Of a DNA stretch of 64,000 nt, positions 12,822-24,614 are shown piece after piece. Under the pieces are notes generated by a model. It did not search any database and had not been told where the DNA came from. It saw only the letters and a program-made list of their open reading frames with translations. A program made the translations under genes and the position numbers. The stretch spans positions 27,537,616 through 27,601,615 of the forward strand of contig NC_084894.1 in assembly GCF_958979055.1 (NCBI RefSeq), read 5' to 3'. Source of the DNA: Alnus glutinosa (Eukaryota > Streptophyta > Magnoliopsida > Fagales > Betulaceae). Positions within the stretch are counted from its first letter, which is position 1. Each line of letters opens with the position of its first letter.

Positions 12822-13484
12822 ATGGATTCAGCTTCAGGTGCCGGTGCATCCGACCCGAATAGCGGAGGAGAGGGTCCGTCGGCAACAGGCTCAGCCGCAG
12901 CTGAGGGCTCCTCGCCTGCGCCGCCGAGCCGCTACGAGTCGCAGAAGCGGCGAGACTGGAATACCTTCTTACAGTACCTGAAGAACCACAAGCCGCCGTT
13001 AACTCTAGCCCGGTGCAGTGGCGCGCACGTGATCGAGTTCTTGAAGTACTTGGACCAATTCGGGAAGACCAAGGTCCATAACACGGGGTGTCCTTATTTC
13101 GGGCACCCAAACCCTCCAGCCCCATGTGCTTGTCCTTTAAAGCAAGCTTGGGGGAGCCTGGACGCACTGATCGGACGTCTGAGAGCGGCCTACGAGGAGA
13201 ACGGTGGACGCCCGGAGTCGAACCCGTTCGGAGCCAAGGCGGTCAGGATTTACTTGAGGGAGGTTAGGGAAGGGCAGGCCAAAGCCAGAGGGATTCCTTA
13301 TGAGAAGAAGAAGCGAAAAAGGCCCACTGCCTCGGCGGATACGGTGGTGGCTTCGCCGGCAGAGAATGTGTCTGTGGCGTCGCTGAGTCAAGTAGGTGAT
13401 GCTTCTGGTGTTGGTGAGGGAAATGGTAGTGCTGCTCAAACAGCTACTACCTCCACTACTACTACTACTACTTCCACCGTATAG
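12822..13484 (+). CDS. LSH6: ALOG-domain protein, LSH6-like (LIGHT-DEPENDENT SHORT HYPOCOTYLS family)
   Basis: Intronless 220-residue protein. Residues 1-35 are a Ser/Gly/Ala-rich leader. The ALOG domain (DUF640) covers about 36-162, starting [14 protein letters not shown] and ending [13 protein letters not shown], with the zinc-ribbon-like insert H86..C90..H95..C102..C104. A basic nuclear signal KKKRKR sits at 162-167, followed by a low-complexity Ser/Thr tail. ALOG proteins are plant-specific nuclear DNA-binding regulators of organ boundary, meristem and light-dependent growth. The words [16 protein letters not shown] and CPYFGH, plus the KKRKRP end, resemble Arabidopsis LSH6 most among members I know. 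The ATG at 12822 is chosen because the in-frame extension upstream has no earlier ATG. The CDS is GC-rich compared with its surroundings, as usual for this single-exon family. Confidence 0.95.
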   Translation: MDSASGAGASDPNSGGEGPSATGSAAAEGSSPAPPSRYESQKRRDWNTFLQYLKNHKPPLTLARCSGAHVIEFLKYLDQFGKTKVHNTGCPYFGHPNPPAPCACPLKQAWGSLDALIGRLRAAYEENGGRPESNPFGAKAVRIYLREVREGQAKARGIPYEKKKRKRPTASADTVVASPAENVSVASLSQVGDASGVGEGNGSAAQTATTSTTTTTTSTV

Positions 13485-15513
13485 TTCTACCAATTTTATT
13501 TCCCTTTTTCTCTAGAAACTTCTTTTAAAATTTTCATATCTGTTTTTAACGTTTAATTGTGATTATTATGAGGTTATATATATCTCTGCCGATTCTCTTA
13601 TAAATTGAGAAATCTATTTTCTCTTTTCATCCCTTGGAAATAGTATATATATATATATTCTTCTCCTTCTGCAATAGATCGACCAGTATGGCACTCATGA
13701 TTCCTTGTTAAGCCATCGATATCATTTACAAGAAGCTCACATACACATACAGTGATACAGTAGCAAGCAAAGGAGTAATCAAAATTTTAATATTTCACCA
13801 AAAAAAAAACCAGCATTTATTATATCATTCAGTACTGTTCAGCTCCCTTTTTTTCTTCCTCTTGACCTGGTAATTTATAAGCTCCAATCAGAAGAAGACC
13901 GCACAGTATAAAATTAATTATTATAAGTTAGAAAACTCTAGATAAATAAAACTTTATTATTATATATCTCTTTCCATTAGATATCAGCACTCACACGACG
14001 TTGTAGATCAGATTATAATTGACCTCTATACAGGCCAATAAGCCACCTCTTCTCTTTTCCCTTCTTTCTTATTGTCTTCTTTTCATTTATTTTGTTTTTC
14101 CATTGCTTGTGTGGTTTCTCTACTTTCTAGTACACCAACTCAAGAGCTAGCGTGGCCTCCTAAACCTTAAAGTTCCCAGTAACTGTTCATCTGGTCCCCG
14201 GCTTCTTGATCTGCTGCGCTGCTGGGCTCAATCTCTGTTCTGATGCACACGTGCGCATCTGATTTTACCCATTTTTTTGGGCTTTCTGTTTCAGGTGCTC
14301 CCTAGCTCCCTTTATGTATTTGATCTTAGATTTGTTCTCAGATTTGGGGCTCTTGGTATTTGGATTGGGATCTTCCTCTCTCGTAGTACTACTCCCTATG
14401 ATAACAACATTTCTTTCTGGGATAACAAGTTAACAACTACTACAAAAAGAACAAAAAGATATAGGCTACGAGCATCGATCAATGAAAAGAAAAACTATTC
14501 CCCTCTTCATTGCTGCTCTTTTTTTATTAAGTAAACCACCACCTCAGTATGAAAACGACTGACAGCCAACCCTTGCAATTCCATTCTATATATTGTGTAT
14601 CTTAATCTTATTATATCTGCAACTATATAATATATTCAACTTTTGTTATGATAACGCAGACCCACCAGACACTCCAAAACAAAACCCCATTTCTGGATTT
14701 CAATTTTTGCCCTACTCATGATTGTCATAGTTTATTGCCCTACCCCTAGCTACTATGCTCATGATGTGTGCTAAAGCAATTTTCAGTATTATGTTTTTGT
14801 TTGGTTCTTCTTCTTTTTTTCTAGTTCTTTATAAATAAAAGTCGTCCTTTTATATTTTGCAGGAACTTTCCTCTCTCTTTCTGACTTTTTTATGTTTCCC
14901 ATTTATCCATTTAATTAGTCCCTTAAAAGGTCGAAAAGAAAGATGGTTAAATTCCCTTCTCTGTCTTCTGGGAAAAGAGGATAAAAACTTGCATAGAAAA
15001 GGAGAAACAATAGATAACAAAATATCAAAGGAGAAACAAAAAAAAAAAAGAAGCTATTCATTAATCTCTTTTTTGTTTGTTCATCTTTGTACCCTGCATG
15101 CTACAGTGCGTGGGGCAGGGAATTCTGAGCGGAGTTAAAGAGCAGAAAGGAGTAATGTCACAAGAGAGATCGTGCAAAGAGTAGGCTTCTTTAACATCTT
15201 GGCTCTTTTGTCGTGACATTAGAGCATTCATATCATAGTCCTGATTTAGGCGATGGTAGGTAAAGAGAGAGATTGAAATGGTTTGGCTTGGAGTGGGGTT
15301 TTCTAAAGCACCTGCCCTGAGTGGTCTTGTCCAATGCAACTGGGGGCAGTGATATTATTGACGTTTGGTTTGAAAGGAATATATGCTTAATTTATTTACC
15401 CTTCTCATTTGGCTTCCAAAGAAACATGAACCCAAATGCCCTTGTTCATAGGCAGAAGAAATATACGGCCTGTACACGTGGGAATATGTCCTCCATCTTA
15501 CCATTTTGCACTA
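13485..15513. other. 3' flank of LSH6-like gene and intergenic DNA
   Basis: No coding exon recognised. The first few hundred bases are AT-rich and probably hold the 3' UTR. CT-rich tracts at 14040-14150 and 14790-14900 and small open frames (for example 14277-14534, 14857-15138) lack coding features. A weak imperfect hairpin at about 15152-15222 (arms 'taatgtcacaagagag' and 'ctcttttgtcgtgacatta') was noted. Confidence 0.55.
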
Positions 15514-16602
15514 TTAGAGCATTAATAACAGTTATTCAATTATTTTTTTTAAATTTAAAAAATAAAATTATTATTTTTCTATTATAAAAAAATACTTCAC
15601 AATAGATTCTCTTATATTTCCTTATATCAATTAAATATTCTTTTCTTTTTTTTTCATACTTTTTATTTTTTTATTAATTTCTTTTCTTCTCTCTCTTGCT
15701 CTCTTGTCTTCTTCATCACACTCCACATACAACCAATCTCTTCGGTTTCTTCATCTGAATCCAAGATGCAGAAAACTCGATTCGAATCTCTGATTCGTCG
15801 TCTGACGAAGAGGACGATTGCCACAACCTAATCCCATAGAACGACGACGTCAAGCACCAACTCCTCTCCCCCCATTGCTCTGCTTCCACATCGACGATCT
15901 CCACTCCACAATAAGTCGCCATTTTGCCTCCGTCCACTTCAACAAGAGTTACCTCCTTGCCGTCCTCCTCCCCGTCCTCATCCTCATCCTCTACTTCTCC
16001 ACCGACATCCACAGCCTCTTTCCCTCCCACCTCCAATTTGATTGCATGCGCGAGTCTGAACTGTGCGCTCTCTATTTGCTACGACAACAACAATTGGGGC
16101 TTTTCATGTTATGGAAAACGTCCCAATTGGGCACCTACAACAATTCCTTCATTTTGTCGATCGCATTGCTCGACGATGTTAAATTCGCCGTGCTCAAGCA
16201 AATTTCCTTAAACAAACAGATTCAGCAAGTTCTCTTCTCGTCCCACCGGACCAGGAACGATTCCGTGTACAAGTCCGAAGCCGATTTTCAGGTACCTCCT
16301 CCACCATCCTCCTCGGGATCACCATCTTCCTCTACTTCTGGCGTCAGCAGAGCCGTGAATTCGCCAACGACAAGAGCAGTGCGTGCTTTTTGAACGTGTG
16401 AAGAGAGAGAGATTTTTTTAATTAAAATAAGGTATTGGGTAGCAACAATGCTACCTAATACATAAGGAAGCATTGTAGCTACCTAAGGAAAATATGTATA
16501 TTTAGGGCATCTACTGTGGAAGATTCTTTGTAGTTTTTTCTGAAATTTTCCTTATATTTAAATAAGGGAACCATTATAGAGCATCTATGCTAGTGCTCTT
16601 AT
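15514..16602. mobile_element. possible Pack-type element carrying a gene fragment
   Basis: Left border 'ttagagcattaataac' (15514) and reverse complement of right border 'taagagcactagcatag' (about 16602) resemble the 'agagcatc' TIRs of plant Mutator/MITE families. Between them lies GC-richer, exon-like sequence (15716-16395) embedded in AT-rich DNA. No convincing 9-bp target duplication was seen, so the borders and the Pack-MULE assignment are inference. Confidence 0.4.
15818..16393 (+). pseudogene. gene fragment with one membrane segment, family not identified
   Basis: An open frame of 191 codons. The middle part looks like real protein: a hydrophobic segment SYLLAVLLPVLILILYFST, then MRESELCALYLLRQQQLGLF and LDDVKFAVLKQISLNKQIQQ. 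The start lacks a Kozak-like context, and an ATG 53 bases upstream (15765) opens a different short frame. The end runs into Ser/Pro-rich out-of-frame sequence; the +1 frame near 16300-16380 instead gives a second hydrophobic stretch ILLGITIFLYFW, suggesting a frameshift. It reads like the membrane-anchored N-terminal part of a larger plant protein, captured or decayed. I do not recognise the family. Confidence 0.35.
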
Positions 16603-16750
16603 ATGGACGAAAAATGCTGGGTATACACTTTTATACATTTTTTGTCATGCTCTTATATGTATTTTTATTTTTTAAGCAAATAAAATAGATTCTAACATAT
16701 AAGAATAGGACAAAGGGTGTACCAGAGTATACACTCCACCATTTCTGTTA

Positions 16751-17163
16751 CACGGGATCTAAATCTTTCTTAATAAATAATGTAGTACAACGAATAATCT
16801 CATTGCATCAGGATTGTCTTCTATATCATGTAGACATTAATATAACATGTATGGATGGTATTTAATCCTTGGAAACAGATCTTGTTCTTTTTTTTTTATT
16901 GACAATTTTACCCTTTGTAAGACAAGGGACTGGCTCCTCTCCATTTCAAGTGAAATAGAGATAATCATATTCCTTAATCCTTCATAATAGAAGATTGTAC
17001 AATGAACAATCTTATTGCACGAGATCTAAATCCTTCCTAATAAATAGCTCTTTGTGTGTGGAAGACTACTTCTTTGGCATCCACCCTTAGCTTTATCTCG
17101 AGGTTGAATACGAATAAGATTGTCTTCTATATCATGTAGACATTAATAGAACATGTATGGATG
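16751..17163. repeat. dispersed direct duplication
   Basis: Sequence at 16751-16860 is repeated at about 17018-17163. Both share 'gatctaaatc.ttcttaataaata', then 'gattgtcttctatatcatgt' followed by 'agacattaatanaacatgta'. The second copy carries an insertion of about 50 bases in its middle. Function unknown. Confidence 0.6.
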
Positions 17164-17720
17164 ACAGCAAATATAAAAGAGCTATTGTACAATCTATCTA
17201 TCTGAGCATAAAGATGGACTGTCCGGGATCTATTTATGCAAGTAAATAGCAAATTACTAGAAATCTGAATAAGAATAAACACTGTCTGTAGTTGACACGT
17301 GGGGTTGTTCCTTTTGCAATTTCTGTACAGGAGTTATAGGCATGTGTTTTGAAAAAAATATTTTCTTTCAAATTGTCTGACCATTAAATGGGTACTACAG
17401 AAATAAAATGGAAGAAAATCCTTTGTCCCGTGCTTTGATGGAAGCTGGGAGAGTTGAAGTAAATGTTGGGTATTTATTGAGACTGAATTTATGAGGGAAC
17501 AATGAAGTGATGTGTTTGGAAACTTTGTTGGGACTAGATGGTTCAAAACAATTCCCAAAAAGGGCACAAAACAAAAAAGGTTGGTTGATAATTTATGGAC
17601 CGAAAATGTCCGTAAAATGTTACAAGTTCTTGTGTGAACTATATTAATCGAATGATTATTTGTTTCAGTTTTGTAGCCATCATTTTTTTTTTTTAATTTT
17701 AATTTTTTTTTACTATTTAG
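17164..17720. other. intergenic, no gene seen
   Basis: Open frame 17334-17738 (minus, 134 codons) is composed of Lys/Asn/Thr/Leu-rich low-information sequence and runs into a MITE; not supported as a gene. Confidence 0.5.
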
Positions 17721-17862
17721 TAAAATGCTATACACCATACTTTTATCCTATTTTACTAACGTGCTACTGCAGTTATTTGTGAAAAAAAAAAAAATCAAAG
17801 CCAAATTGTTTGCGACACATTAACAAAATAAGATAAAAAAATGTAGTATATAACATTACTTT
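17721..17862. repeat. MITE family copy 3
   Basis: Left end 'aaatgctatacaccatactt' and right end '..aatgtagtatataacatta' are imperfect inverted repeats, matching the copies at 4066, 17979 and 18141. Confidence 0.6.
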
Positions 17863-17978
17863 TTATCTTTATAAATATAATAATATTTATTGCACAACTC
17901 TTACATAACTTTTGCACAACTTTAACTACTTTCTGTTATGATCAACCATTGAATTTGTTTTCCTACGTGTGAGCCCAT

Positions 17979-18125
17979 ATGTTATACACCACGCTTTTAT
18001 CATTTTTAATTTGTTGATATAACACTATAAATCGGCAATTTGATCGCCCTTGTTTAAAAAAGAATGCTGCTTTGGCAGTAACACATTAGTAAAACGGAAT
18101 AAAAGCATGATGTATAGCATTACTT
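17979..18125. repeat. MITE family copy 4, with the start of a fifth copy at 18141
   Basis: Left end 'atgttatacaccacgctttt' and right end 'aaaagcatgatgtatagcat' are inverted repeats. Sixteen bases further on a new left end begins ('atgctacacaacacactttt', 18141), whose right end I could not define. Confidence 0.6.
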
Positions 18126-18159
18126 ATTTTCTTTAGAAAAATGCTACACAACACACTTT

Positions 18160-19990
18160 TATCTCACTTTTATTATATATTCGTCCTTAGAATATATAAT
18201 TCTTACCGTCAAATAGCCCATAGAATTTTATTTAATTTTTACTGTCAAATAGCTGATCGAATGACTAATTTGCAATGCCACTTATTAGGAAGGCAAAGGC
18301 ATATAGACCATATACAGTGAAGGCATCATAGGAAGTATTAAAGTAACTATTTATTCGGTCATATAAATCGTAAAAGTGATTTCTCATAAATATTTGTTTA
18401 ATTTTTTTAAAATTTTAATAAATAATTGTAGACGATCCTAGTTTAATTTTCACCCAGCTGCTACTAAAGCTCAAAGATTATTAGCTGATGATTAAACGTG
18501 CAAGTGTGATTGTCTACTCAGCAATGATAATGCACTCATAATCTGCATTTCCCAAGTCAAATCGGAGGATTAGCGTGGGCATTGAGAAATGATAGGTGAT
18601 GGAGAAACACGTGGGGAGCTTCCATAGGCCTGCAGAGAATGCCCCAATAATTGTATACCACTGCTGTCATGCAGCAGCAGTGGCTTGACCCAGCAAAACT
18701 AGCCACTGAAACCATTGGCTGGGGTCGTGGAAAACAGAGAGATTCACGTAATAAATAAATGCAGCTGTACGAGCTGATTAGGAATAATCAACAGCACCAA
18801 AACTTTGATCCCTTAAACAAAGCACCAATGCTGTGAGATCACAATCATCGATGACGTCTCCTTCTAGAAGAGAATTTCCTCGTTTTGGTGTTGCGTGGTG
18901 GGTCGGCTTTATTTTTCGCTCCTCCATTTTATCACTATTTATAAATCCAACCTCCAAATGACGCTGCCGTAGACGTAACTCCCACGTGTTACTTTGGACG
19001 TACAACGTTTTTCTTCTTCTTTTTTTTTTTTTTTTTTTTTTTAACTGACAGATATTTTTAGAAAAGAGGTAACAACATTTTTTATATTTGGATCATGTCA
19101 AAATAAGAATATAAAATTATATAGATTAATTTTGATATAATCTATTTAATTAAATGGGTTAGATTCTTAAACATTAACATGCTAAATTTGTGTTGGGTTC
19201 ATTTTGAATTGACGGACAGTGTAAAAAATTGTCAATCATAAATGTCACATGTCGGGTTTAGGTCTTATAGATGAATTAATATAAGACCATATTTAAGTTA
19301 ACTATAATCTAACCCATTTAATTTAAGTGTGAGACTCTTCAATCTTGACCCTTTAATTTTATTTTGAATTGTAGGTCGTATCAAAAATTATCAGCAGTAC
19401 CTTAGAACATATAAGTCAATTTTATTTTATTTTATTTTATTATTAGAATTAACATAGTGTGATTTTTTTTTTTTTTTTTATTAATTTTGAAGGAAAGATA
19501 AATGTGTCGGTTTACTTCATGTTATTAAGCAAAATTGCGTCCGTCGTTTTGTTGTTTGCGTGTGACGTTTGTGAAATGTGTAATGTAAAAAAAAATTATA
19601 TATTATTTAACTTGGTATGAAATCATTGTAGAGGCTAGGGTGGCGGCTGGTCCACAATGTCGTAGTGCACAGGGTGCTTGTTATTATTAGAGATATTATA
19701 GATAGTATGATTATTTGAGACAGAATCCTAGAGAATTTGTCTCTTCTCCGCACTCACCTCTCCAATAGGTTAGGGTTTTCGAGCCTAATTGCTCATAATA
19801 TTTCACCACTAAACTGCTCTCGTAATAGCTAGGCTTTTTCTTTACAATCAGGATGATATATATATATATAAGAGAACCCATTATGCTCCTCCACCACCAT
19901 GGCTTTTTTCTTTTTGACTTTTTGGGTTTTTTTTTTTTTTAAAAAAAAAAATTTTAATTTTTTAATTTTTTTTTTTATATCTAGTTATTA
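18160..19990. other. intergenic, no gene seen
   Basis: Contains a relatively GC-rich, non-repetitive stretch at about 18520-18990 with two ACGTG cores ('cacgtgggg' near 18609 and 'cccacgtgtta' near 18981) and a short perfect hairpin 'ccactgctg..cagcagtgg' near 18659. No protein-coding evidence. Confidence 0.5.
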
Positions 19991-20187
19991 ATGTTAGGGT
20001 TAAATATGTTTTTTGCCCCTAAGTTTTGAAAACTTTATTTTTTAGTGCCTCAATTTCAATTCGCATCACAGATACCTTTGTTTTGAGAAAATATCAATTT
20101 AATAACTCAATCAAATTTTCCGTTAAAAAAATAACAGCCTGTCAGGTGTCAACCCCTGAGGGTTGACATGTGTTTTAGTATAAAATG

Positions 20188-20222
<35 letters not shown>

Positions 20223-20320
20223 TAATTAAAAAAAATTAAAAACTTTCTAAAAAAAAATTGAAAAAAATAAAAAGAAAAATAAGAGGGGTGGCTCAGCCAC
20301 CCTCTTGACCGGTCTGAGGG
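19991..20320. repeat. dispersed plant repeat fragment with (AAT)n
   Basis: Contains 'gggttaaatatgttttttgc' and 'gtgcctcaatttcaattcgc' words typical of a high-copy plant repeat, an (aat)n run at about 20188-20220 and short CAGCCACCC/GGGTGGTTCG inverted words. Superfamily not determined. Confidence 0.45.
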
Positions 20321-20324
20321 TGGT

Positions 20325-20485
20325 TCGACCACCCCATGGCAAAAAAAAAAAAAAAAAAAAATGGTTAAGGGTTTTGGCCCTTAGGGGTGGCCGAACCACT
20401 TCCGTGGCCCATAGGGGTGGTTCGGCCACCCCCAAGGGCCAAAACCCTTGACCATTTATTTTTTACCATGGGGTAGTTTGGCCAC
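20325..20485. repeat. GC-rich long hairpin
   Basis: Arms 20361-20398 and 20416-20455 are near-perfect reverse complements (about 38 bp, 17-nt loop). They share 'agggttttggccctt' on the left and 'aagggccaaaaccct' on the right. Outer words 'ccccatggcaaaaaa' (about 20333) and 'ttttttaccatgggg' (about 20459) extend the pairing to about 160 bases. Probably part of a foldback-type repeat. Confidence 0.75.
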
Positions 20486-20539
20486 AGCAACCTCTGGTCG
20501 TCGGTGGTCCTCAGTGGAAGTTGGTGGTCGGTCCTCAAC

Positions 20540-20553
20540 CTTTTTGCCGGAGC

Positions 20554-20592
<39 letters not shown>
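20540..20592. repeat. (GA)n microsatellite
   Basis: Alternating GA run of roughly 36 bases with flanking purine-rich sequence. Confidence 0.9.
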
Positions 20593-20593
<1 letters not shown>

Positions 20594-20827
20594 TCAGACC
20601 ACGTACCTTCAAACGGCGGTGATGGCTTTATGTGACGGTCGGCGATACCTTGGTGGCTAAACTGAGAGAGCGAGAGAGAGAAAACAGTCGTGGATGTAGA
20701 GAGAACGCGAAGGGAGAGAGAAATTTTTTTTCAAATTTCACATTTAATGCGAAATGAACTACTATGAATTCACATTCAATGCAAAATGAAATGAAGTGAA
20801 TTTCATACGGTTTCCAAACTGTCTGCA

Positions 20828-21142
20828 TGTAAAGATATATTTATAGACGGTTTGGTAAAAACCGTCTATAAAATTTTAAACGGTTTTAATTAAACCATCT
20901 GGAAATAATATTGACAGACGGTTTCGAAAAAAAACCATCTAGAAATGAAAATTTTCAGACAGTTTAGTTAAAATCATCTAGAATTTTATGGACAGTTTAA
21001 TCAAACTGTCCATAATAAATTTTTTACAGACGGTTTCAAAAAAATCGTCTGCAAATTTTATTTTCTAGACGGTTTTTAAAACCGTCTAAAAAAAAGGGTC
21101 CATAAATGCCTCTCTCTCTCTCTCTTTTTTTTTTTTTGTAGT
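20828..21142. mobile_element. CACTA-type element end with subterminal inverted words
   Basis: At least six small palindromic units of the form 'gacggttt..aaaccgtc' are tiled over 20838-21090, and the segment ends 'tttttttttttgtagtg', the reverse complement of a CACTACAAAAA terminus. The same repeat word occurs in the complete element at 23410-24611. No matching left CACTA end was found, so this copy is truncated or its left end has diverged. Confidence 0.65.
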
Positions 21143-23060
21143 GCTTTGTCTTTAAAAAAAAAAAAAAAGAACATGGACAGCTGTTTAATTAGTAACTGGC
21201 ATAGTAAATGTCCATGGAGTATAGGTCCGTTTGTCAAAAGTTGTAATAAAAGTTATACACTACTCCTAACAGAACTCTTATTTCATAGTTTTAAGAAAAA
21301 TGCTTGTTACACAACAGATTGTGCACAACAAGTGCACAACCTGTTGTGTAAGTAACAAAGCTCAAACTTTTAATGAATGTACTAGGTTTTTTTTAAAAAT
21401 AAAAAATAAAAAATAAATGAAAGTATTCCTAAAATAAAGACCATTGGTTTGGACCCAATTAAAAGGCAATTAAGACCGAGATGGCATCATAAATAATTTT
21501 CTCAAAGGGCATGAGTTTGAGTTGGTAATTACTGGAGTACTCTAAATCAATTACATGGGCAAGGGGTCTGGCAGTCCAAACACTAACTAGGATTTGCAGA
21601 AAATCATGCAGTCGGTGGCCCTTGCCCCTTGGCCCTACAGTGATGGAAAAACTGGTAAAGCCAAAAGCCGAAGATAAGCGAAATTGTGCAAAGATATATG
21701 TATCATGTATGATCATGACGTCCCAGTGATATGGGTCCCAACTCCTTTGACAAACTGTAGTTTTAGTCGCCGACAAGATATCTGGAGCCTAGATTTCTGC
21801 AGACGGTGCGTCGTGGATGCTCTTCCCATTCCGCTCATCACTCTCTCGGACTTTGATTCTCCACCGATATAACCTAGCTACCTTCATTTTCCCATAGACC
21901 TTTCCTACCTATATGCTCTAGCTATCTCCTATTGCTTTTGTTTTGCTAGCTAGCTGTTTAACTTTGACCCACACAAAATATATGGTGGTAGCTGCTAGCT
22001 AGCTATCCAGGTAAGACATAGTACACGTACAATAACGCATTCAACTGGGATTCTCTCTGCCCAAATCTTAGGCTTAGGGAGTCTTTGAATTTGAACACAG
22101 AATGAGGGAAGGGAAGAAATTTGTAAGTGTTTTGAAGTTTCTGTGGGGTATGTAGGCTCTACATATGTACGGACTGCCTAGGAACTTCTTTTGTTATTAT
22201 TCGGTCAAATTTTCAAAGTTGGTACACGTTAAGACTGACAATTTATTATATGACTATAAAACTCTACACGAATCCAACACAAATTTATGCCTAAAAACCT
22301 TTGGCCAGACACTTCAAGACCCAAGACCTCCTTTCTTACTTTTTGCTCAAATTTTTTGAGACGCCGGTGCATAAGGCTAGTTATATATGACTCATAATTT
22401 TGATATGTATGACTTATAAACTTAATATGAAATTTGAGAGTTAAGCCAACGAGGTATAATTCATTTAATTAAATAGATTAGATTATGATTAAAATTAATA
22501 TATTATATTAGAAATTGACGATTTTTTATATGATGCACCGACATGAAACGACACCCCTAGATAAGTCACATATTGCAGGCTTGTGTCGCTGGACCTACTA
22601 AGAGTACGTAAAGGTATGACTCACATACAACCAGACAATACGAAAAGAGAAAGTTAAGATCGAGGGTAAAAAAAAAAAGGAAATTGCGAGGATTCACATG
22701 ATTATATGATCATTGTCGACGGCATTATATTGGAGAGAGGAAATGAGTTGATGGGAAATGATGATGGACAACATATTTATCAACAGCAAAACGCAACGAT
22801 GAATCAGTCGACATATTTATTTTTTCAGCGTCCAGACAGCAATCAATCAGTAATCGATCAGTTTTAGCCGTCTCTTGCGTGCACAAAGTGGCAGAGGCAT
22901 ATGTCTCGCTTTCGTGTATATATAACTTATTTTTCATGCAGATGCATATGGAGTAATATTAGGAATTTTTTATTTTTTTATTAAAATTAATGTCATTTTT
23001 AAAATTATAATTTAAAAATTCAATAATAGTTTATAGTATTATTCATATATATATATATAT
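21143..23060. other. intergenic, no gene seen
   Basis: Small open frames (21459-21776 minus, 21684-21872 plus, 22165-22359 plus) overlap each other and have no recognised domain. A short perfect inverted word 'acaacagattgtgcacaaca'/'tgtgcacaacctgttgtgt' lies near 21311-21350. Confidence 0.5.
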
Positions 23061-23284
23061 ACGTACCCATCTTGCCAAAAGTGAGAATATGAGATAAAGA
23101 TTCAATGGAAAGGAGAGTGAGATTGAGTTCACCATCAATTTGTTTTTTTGTTTAGTCACTTATTTGGACGATACGTACCCATCTTGCTAAAAGCGAGAAT
23201 ATGAGATAAAGATTCAATGGAAAGGAGAGTGAGATTGAGTTCACCATCAATTTGTTTTTTTGTTTAGTCACTTTTTTGGACGTA
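23061..23284. repeat. 112-bp tandem duplication
   Basis: Two direct copies start at 23061 and 23173 with only about four differences. Each begins 'acgtacccatcttgc' and ends 'agtcactt.tttggacg'. Adjacent, same orientation, no coding capacity. Confidence 0.92.
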
Positions 23285-23409
23285 TGGTCTTTTGTATGGA
23301 CATTTTTTTTTTATAATTACTTTCTAAATTACTAAAATTTTGAATAATAAATTGTTAGAAATTGAAATGGAATTGGACTAGGGCTAGGGCTAGCATGTGG
23401 GTACTCACA

Positions 23410-24611
23410 CACCACAAAAAAAATCAGAAATTTTTTATGGTTTCAAACCGTTCAGAAATTAGAAAAAGACTGTCTTAAAAAAGGTCCAAACGATTTTTTC
23501 TGGACGGTTTTAAACCGTCCAAGACAATGGAACGCTAATCCGAATTATGAACGGTTTAGGTCAAACTGTCCGCAATTCCAGACGGTTTGGCCCAAACTGT
23601 CCAGTTTTTTTTTTTTAATTATAATTATAATTATAATTATTTTTTTAATATAATTATTATTCTTATTTTTTTGGTCCACTGTGGGAGCTACCAGTCCCTT
23701 TTTTTTTTTTGTCCAGCGACGATCGATCCATACTACGCATGCTAGTCTCCTTCAATTCCACCGACGATCCATACTACCGATCTCCTTCGGGTTCCACCGA
23801 AAATCAACGATAAATCCGATCACCGGGATTCAAAAAATCCATCACAAATCAAACCCAATAATTTTCAAAATCCCGTATTTCAAACCCAATAATTTTCACA
23901 AATCAAACCCAATAATCATCACAATCTAAACCCAAAACAAACACAAAATGTAAATCAAACCCAAGAATTTCACTTACCAACAAAAAAAAATCAAAGATCA
24001 ATTCATCCGTCCGGTGGTTTGTTTGGAAATCAATGGTGTCGAGGAGGCCGAAGGGGGGAGAGAAAGAGAGAGGAAGAGAGAACCAGCCGGGCTTGGGTTT
24101 CGACTGGATCCGGTTGGAGATCCGACCTTTCGCTTCAGATTCGACCTCAGCGACGTCACCGACTCCGTGTCCAAATCCCGTCGTCCGTCTTAGTCGCCGG
24201 CCGAAGAGAGAAGAAGAAGAACGAGAGGGAGAGGGAGAGATGAGGTTGAGACTCGAGAGAGAGATTTTTTTTTTTTTTTTTTTTTTAAGGGAGATTGGGT
24301 CTGTATTAGGCACTGGGCTCTCTATTTTTATTTTTTTTTTAAAAGAAAAAAAAAAAAAAAGAAGAAGAAAGAAATAAGAAGTTAAGGCCATTTCATTAAA
24401 TTTTCAGACGGTTTTAGGAAAATCGTCTGGAAATTTACAGGCAGTTTTCCTTAAACCGTCTGGAAAAATTAAGGGAAAAAAATTTTGGATGGTTTAATTG
24501 AAACCGACGTAATTTATTATTTTACGGACGATTTTCAAAAAACCGTCAGTAATTTGTTTTCTCTAGACAGTTTTAAAAACCGTCAATAAATGATAATTTT
24601 TTTTTGTAGTG
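23410..24611. mobile_element. non-autonomous CACTA-type transposon with 3-bp target duplication
   Basis: Left terminus CACCACAAAAAAAAT and right terminus (reverse complement) CACTACAAAAAAAAATT are flanked by the 3-bp direct repeat aca (23407-23409 and 24612-24614), the hallmark of CACTA elements. Both subterminal regions carry repeated 'gacggttt'/'aaaccgtc' words. The interior (23700-24250) is GC-richer, with Arg/Ser-rich open frames on both strands but no transposase similarity, so it may hold captured host sequence. The left terminus has C for T at its fourth base. Confidence 0.75.
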
Positions 24612-24614
24612 ACA

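Noticed and set aside
12820..13493. Long minus-strand frames opposite the LSH6-like gene
   Set aside because: Shadows of a GC-rich coding exon; Arg/Ser-rich low-complexity translations.
15152..15222. Possible microRNA precursor hairpin
   Set aside because: Pairing is limited to about 9 bp plus interrupted bases; no known mature sequence.
17334..17738. 134-codon minus-strand frame
   Set aside because: Runs from a MITE through an A/T tract; no recognisable motif or codon bias.
23903..24391. 162-codon minus-strand frame and overlapping plus-strand frames
   Set aside because: Built from T/A tracts and Ser/Arg-rich sequence inside a CACTA-type element; no domain.
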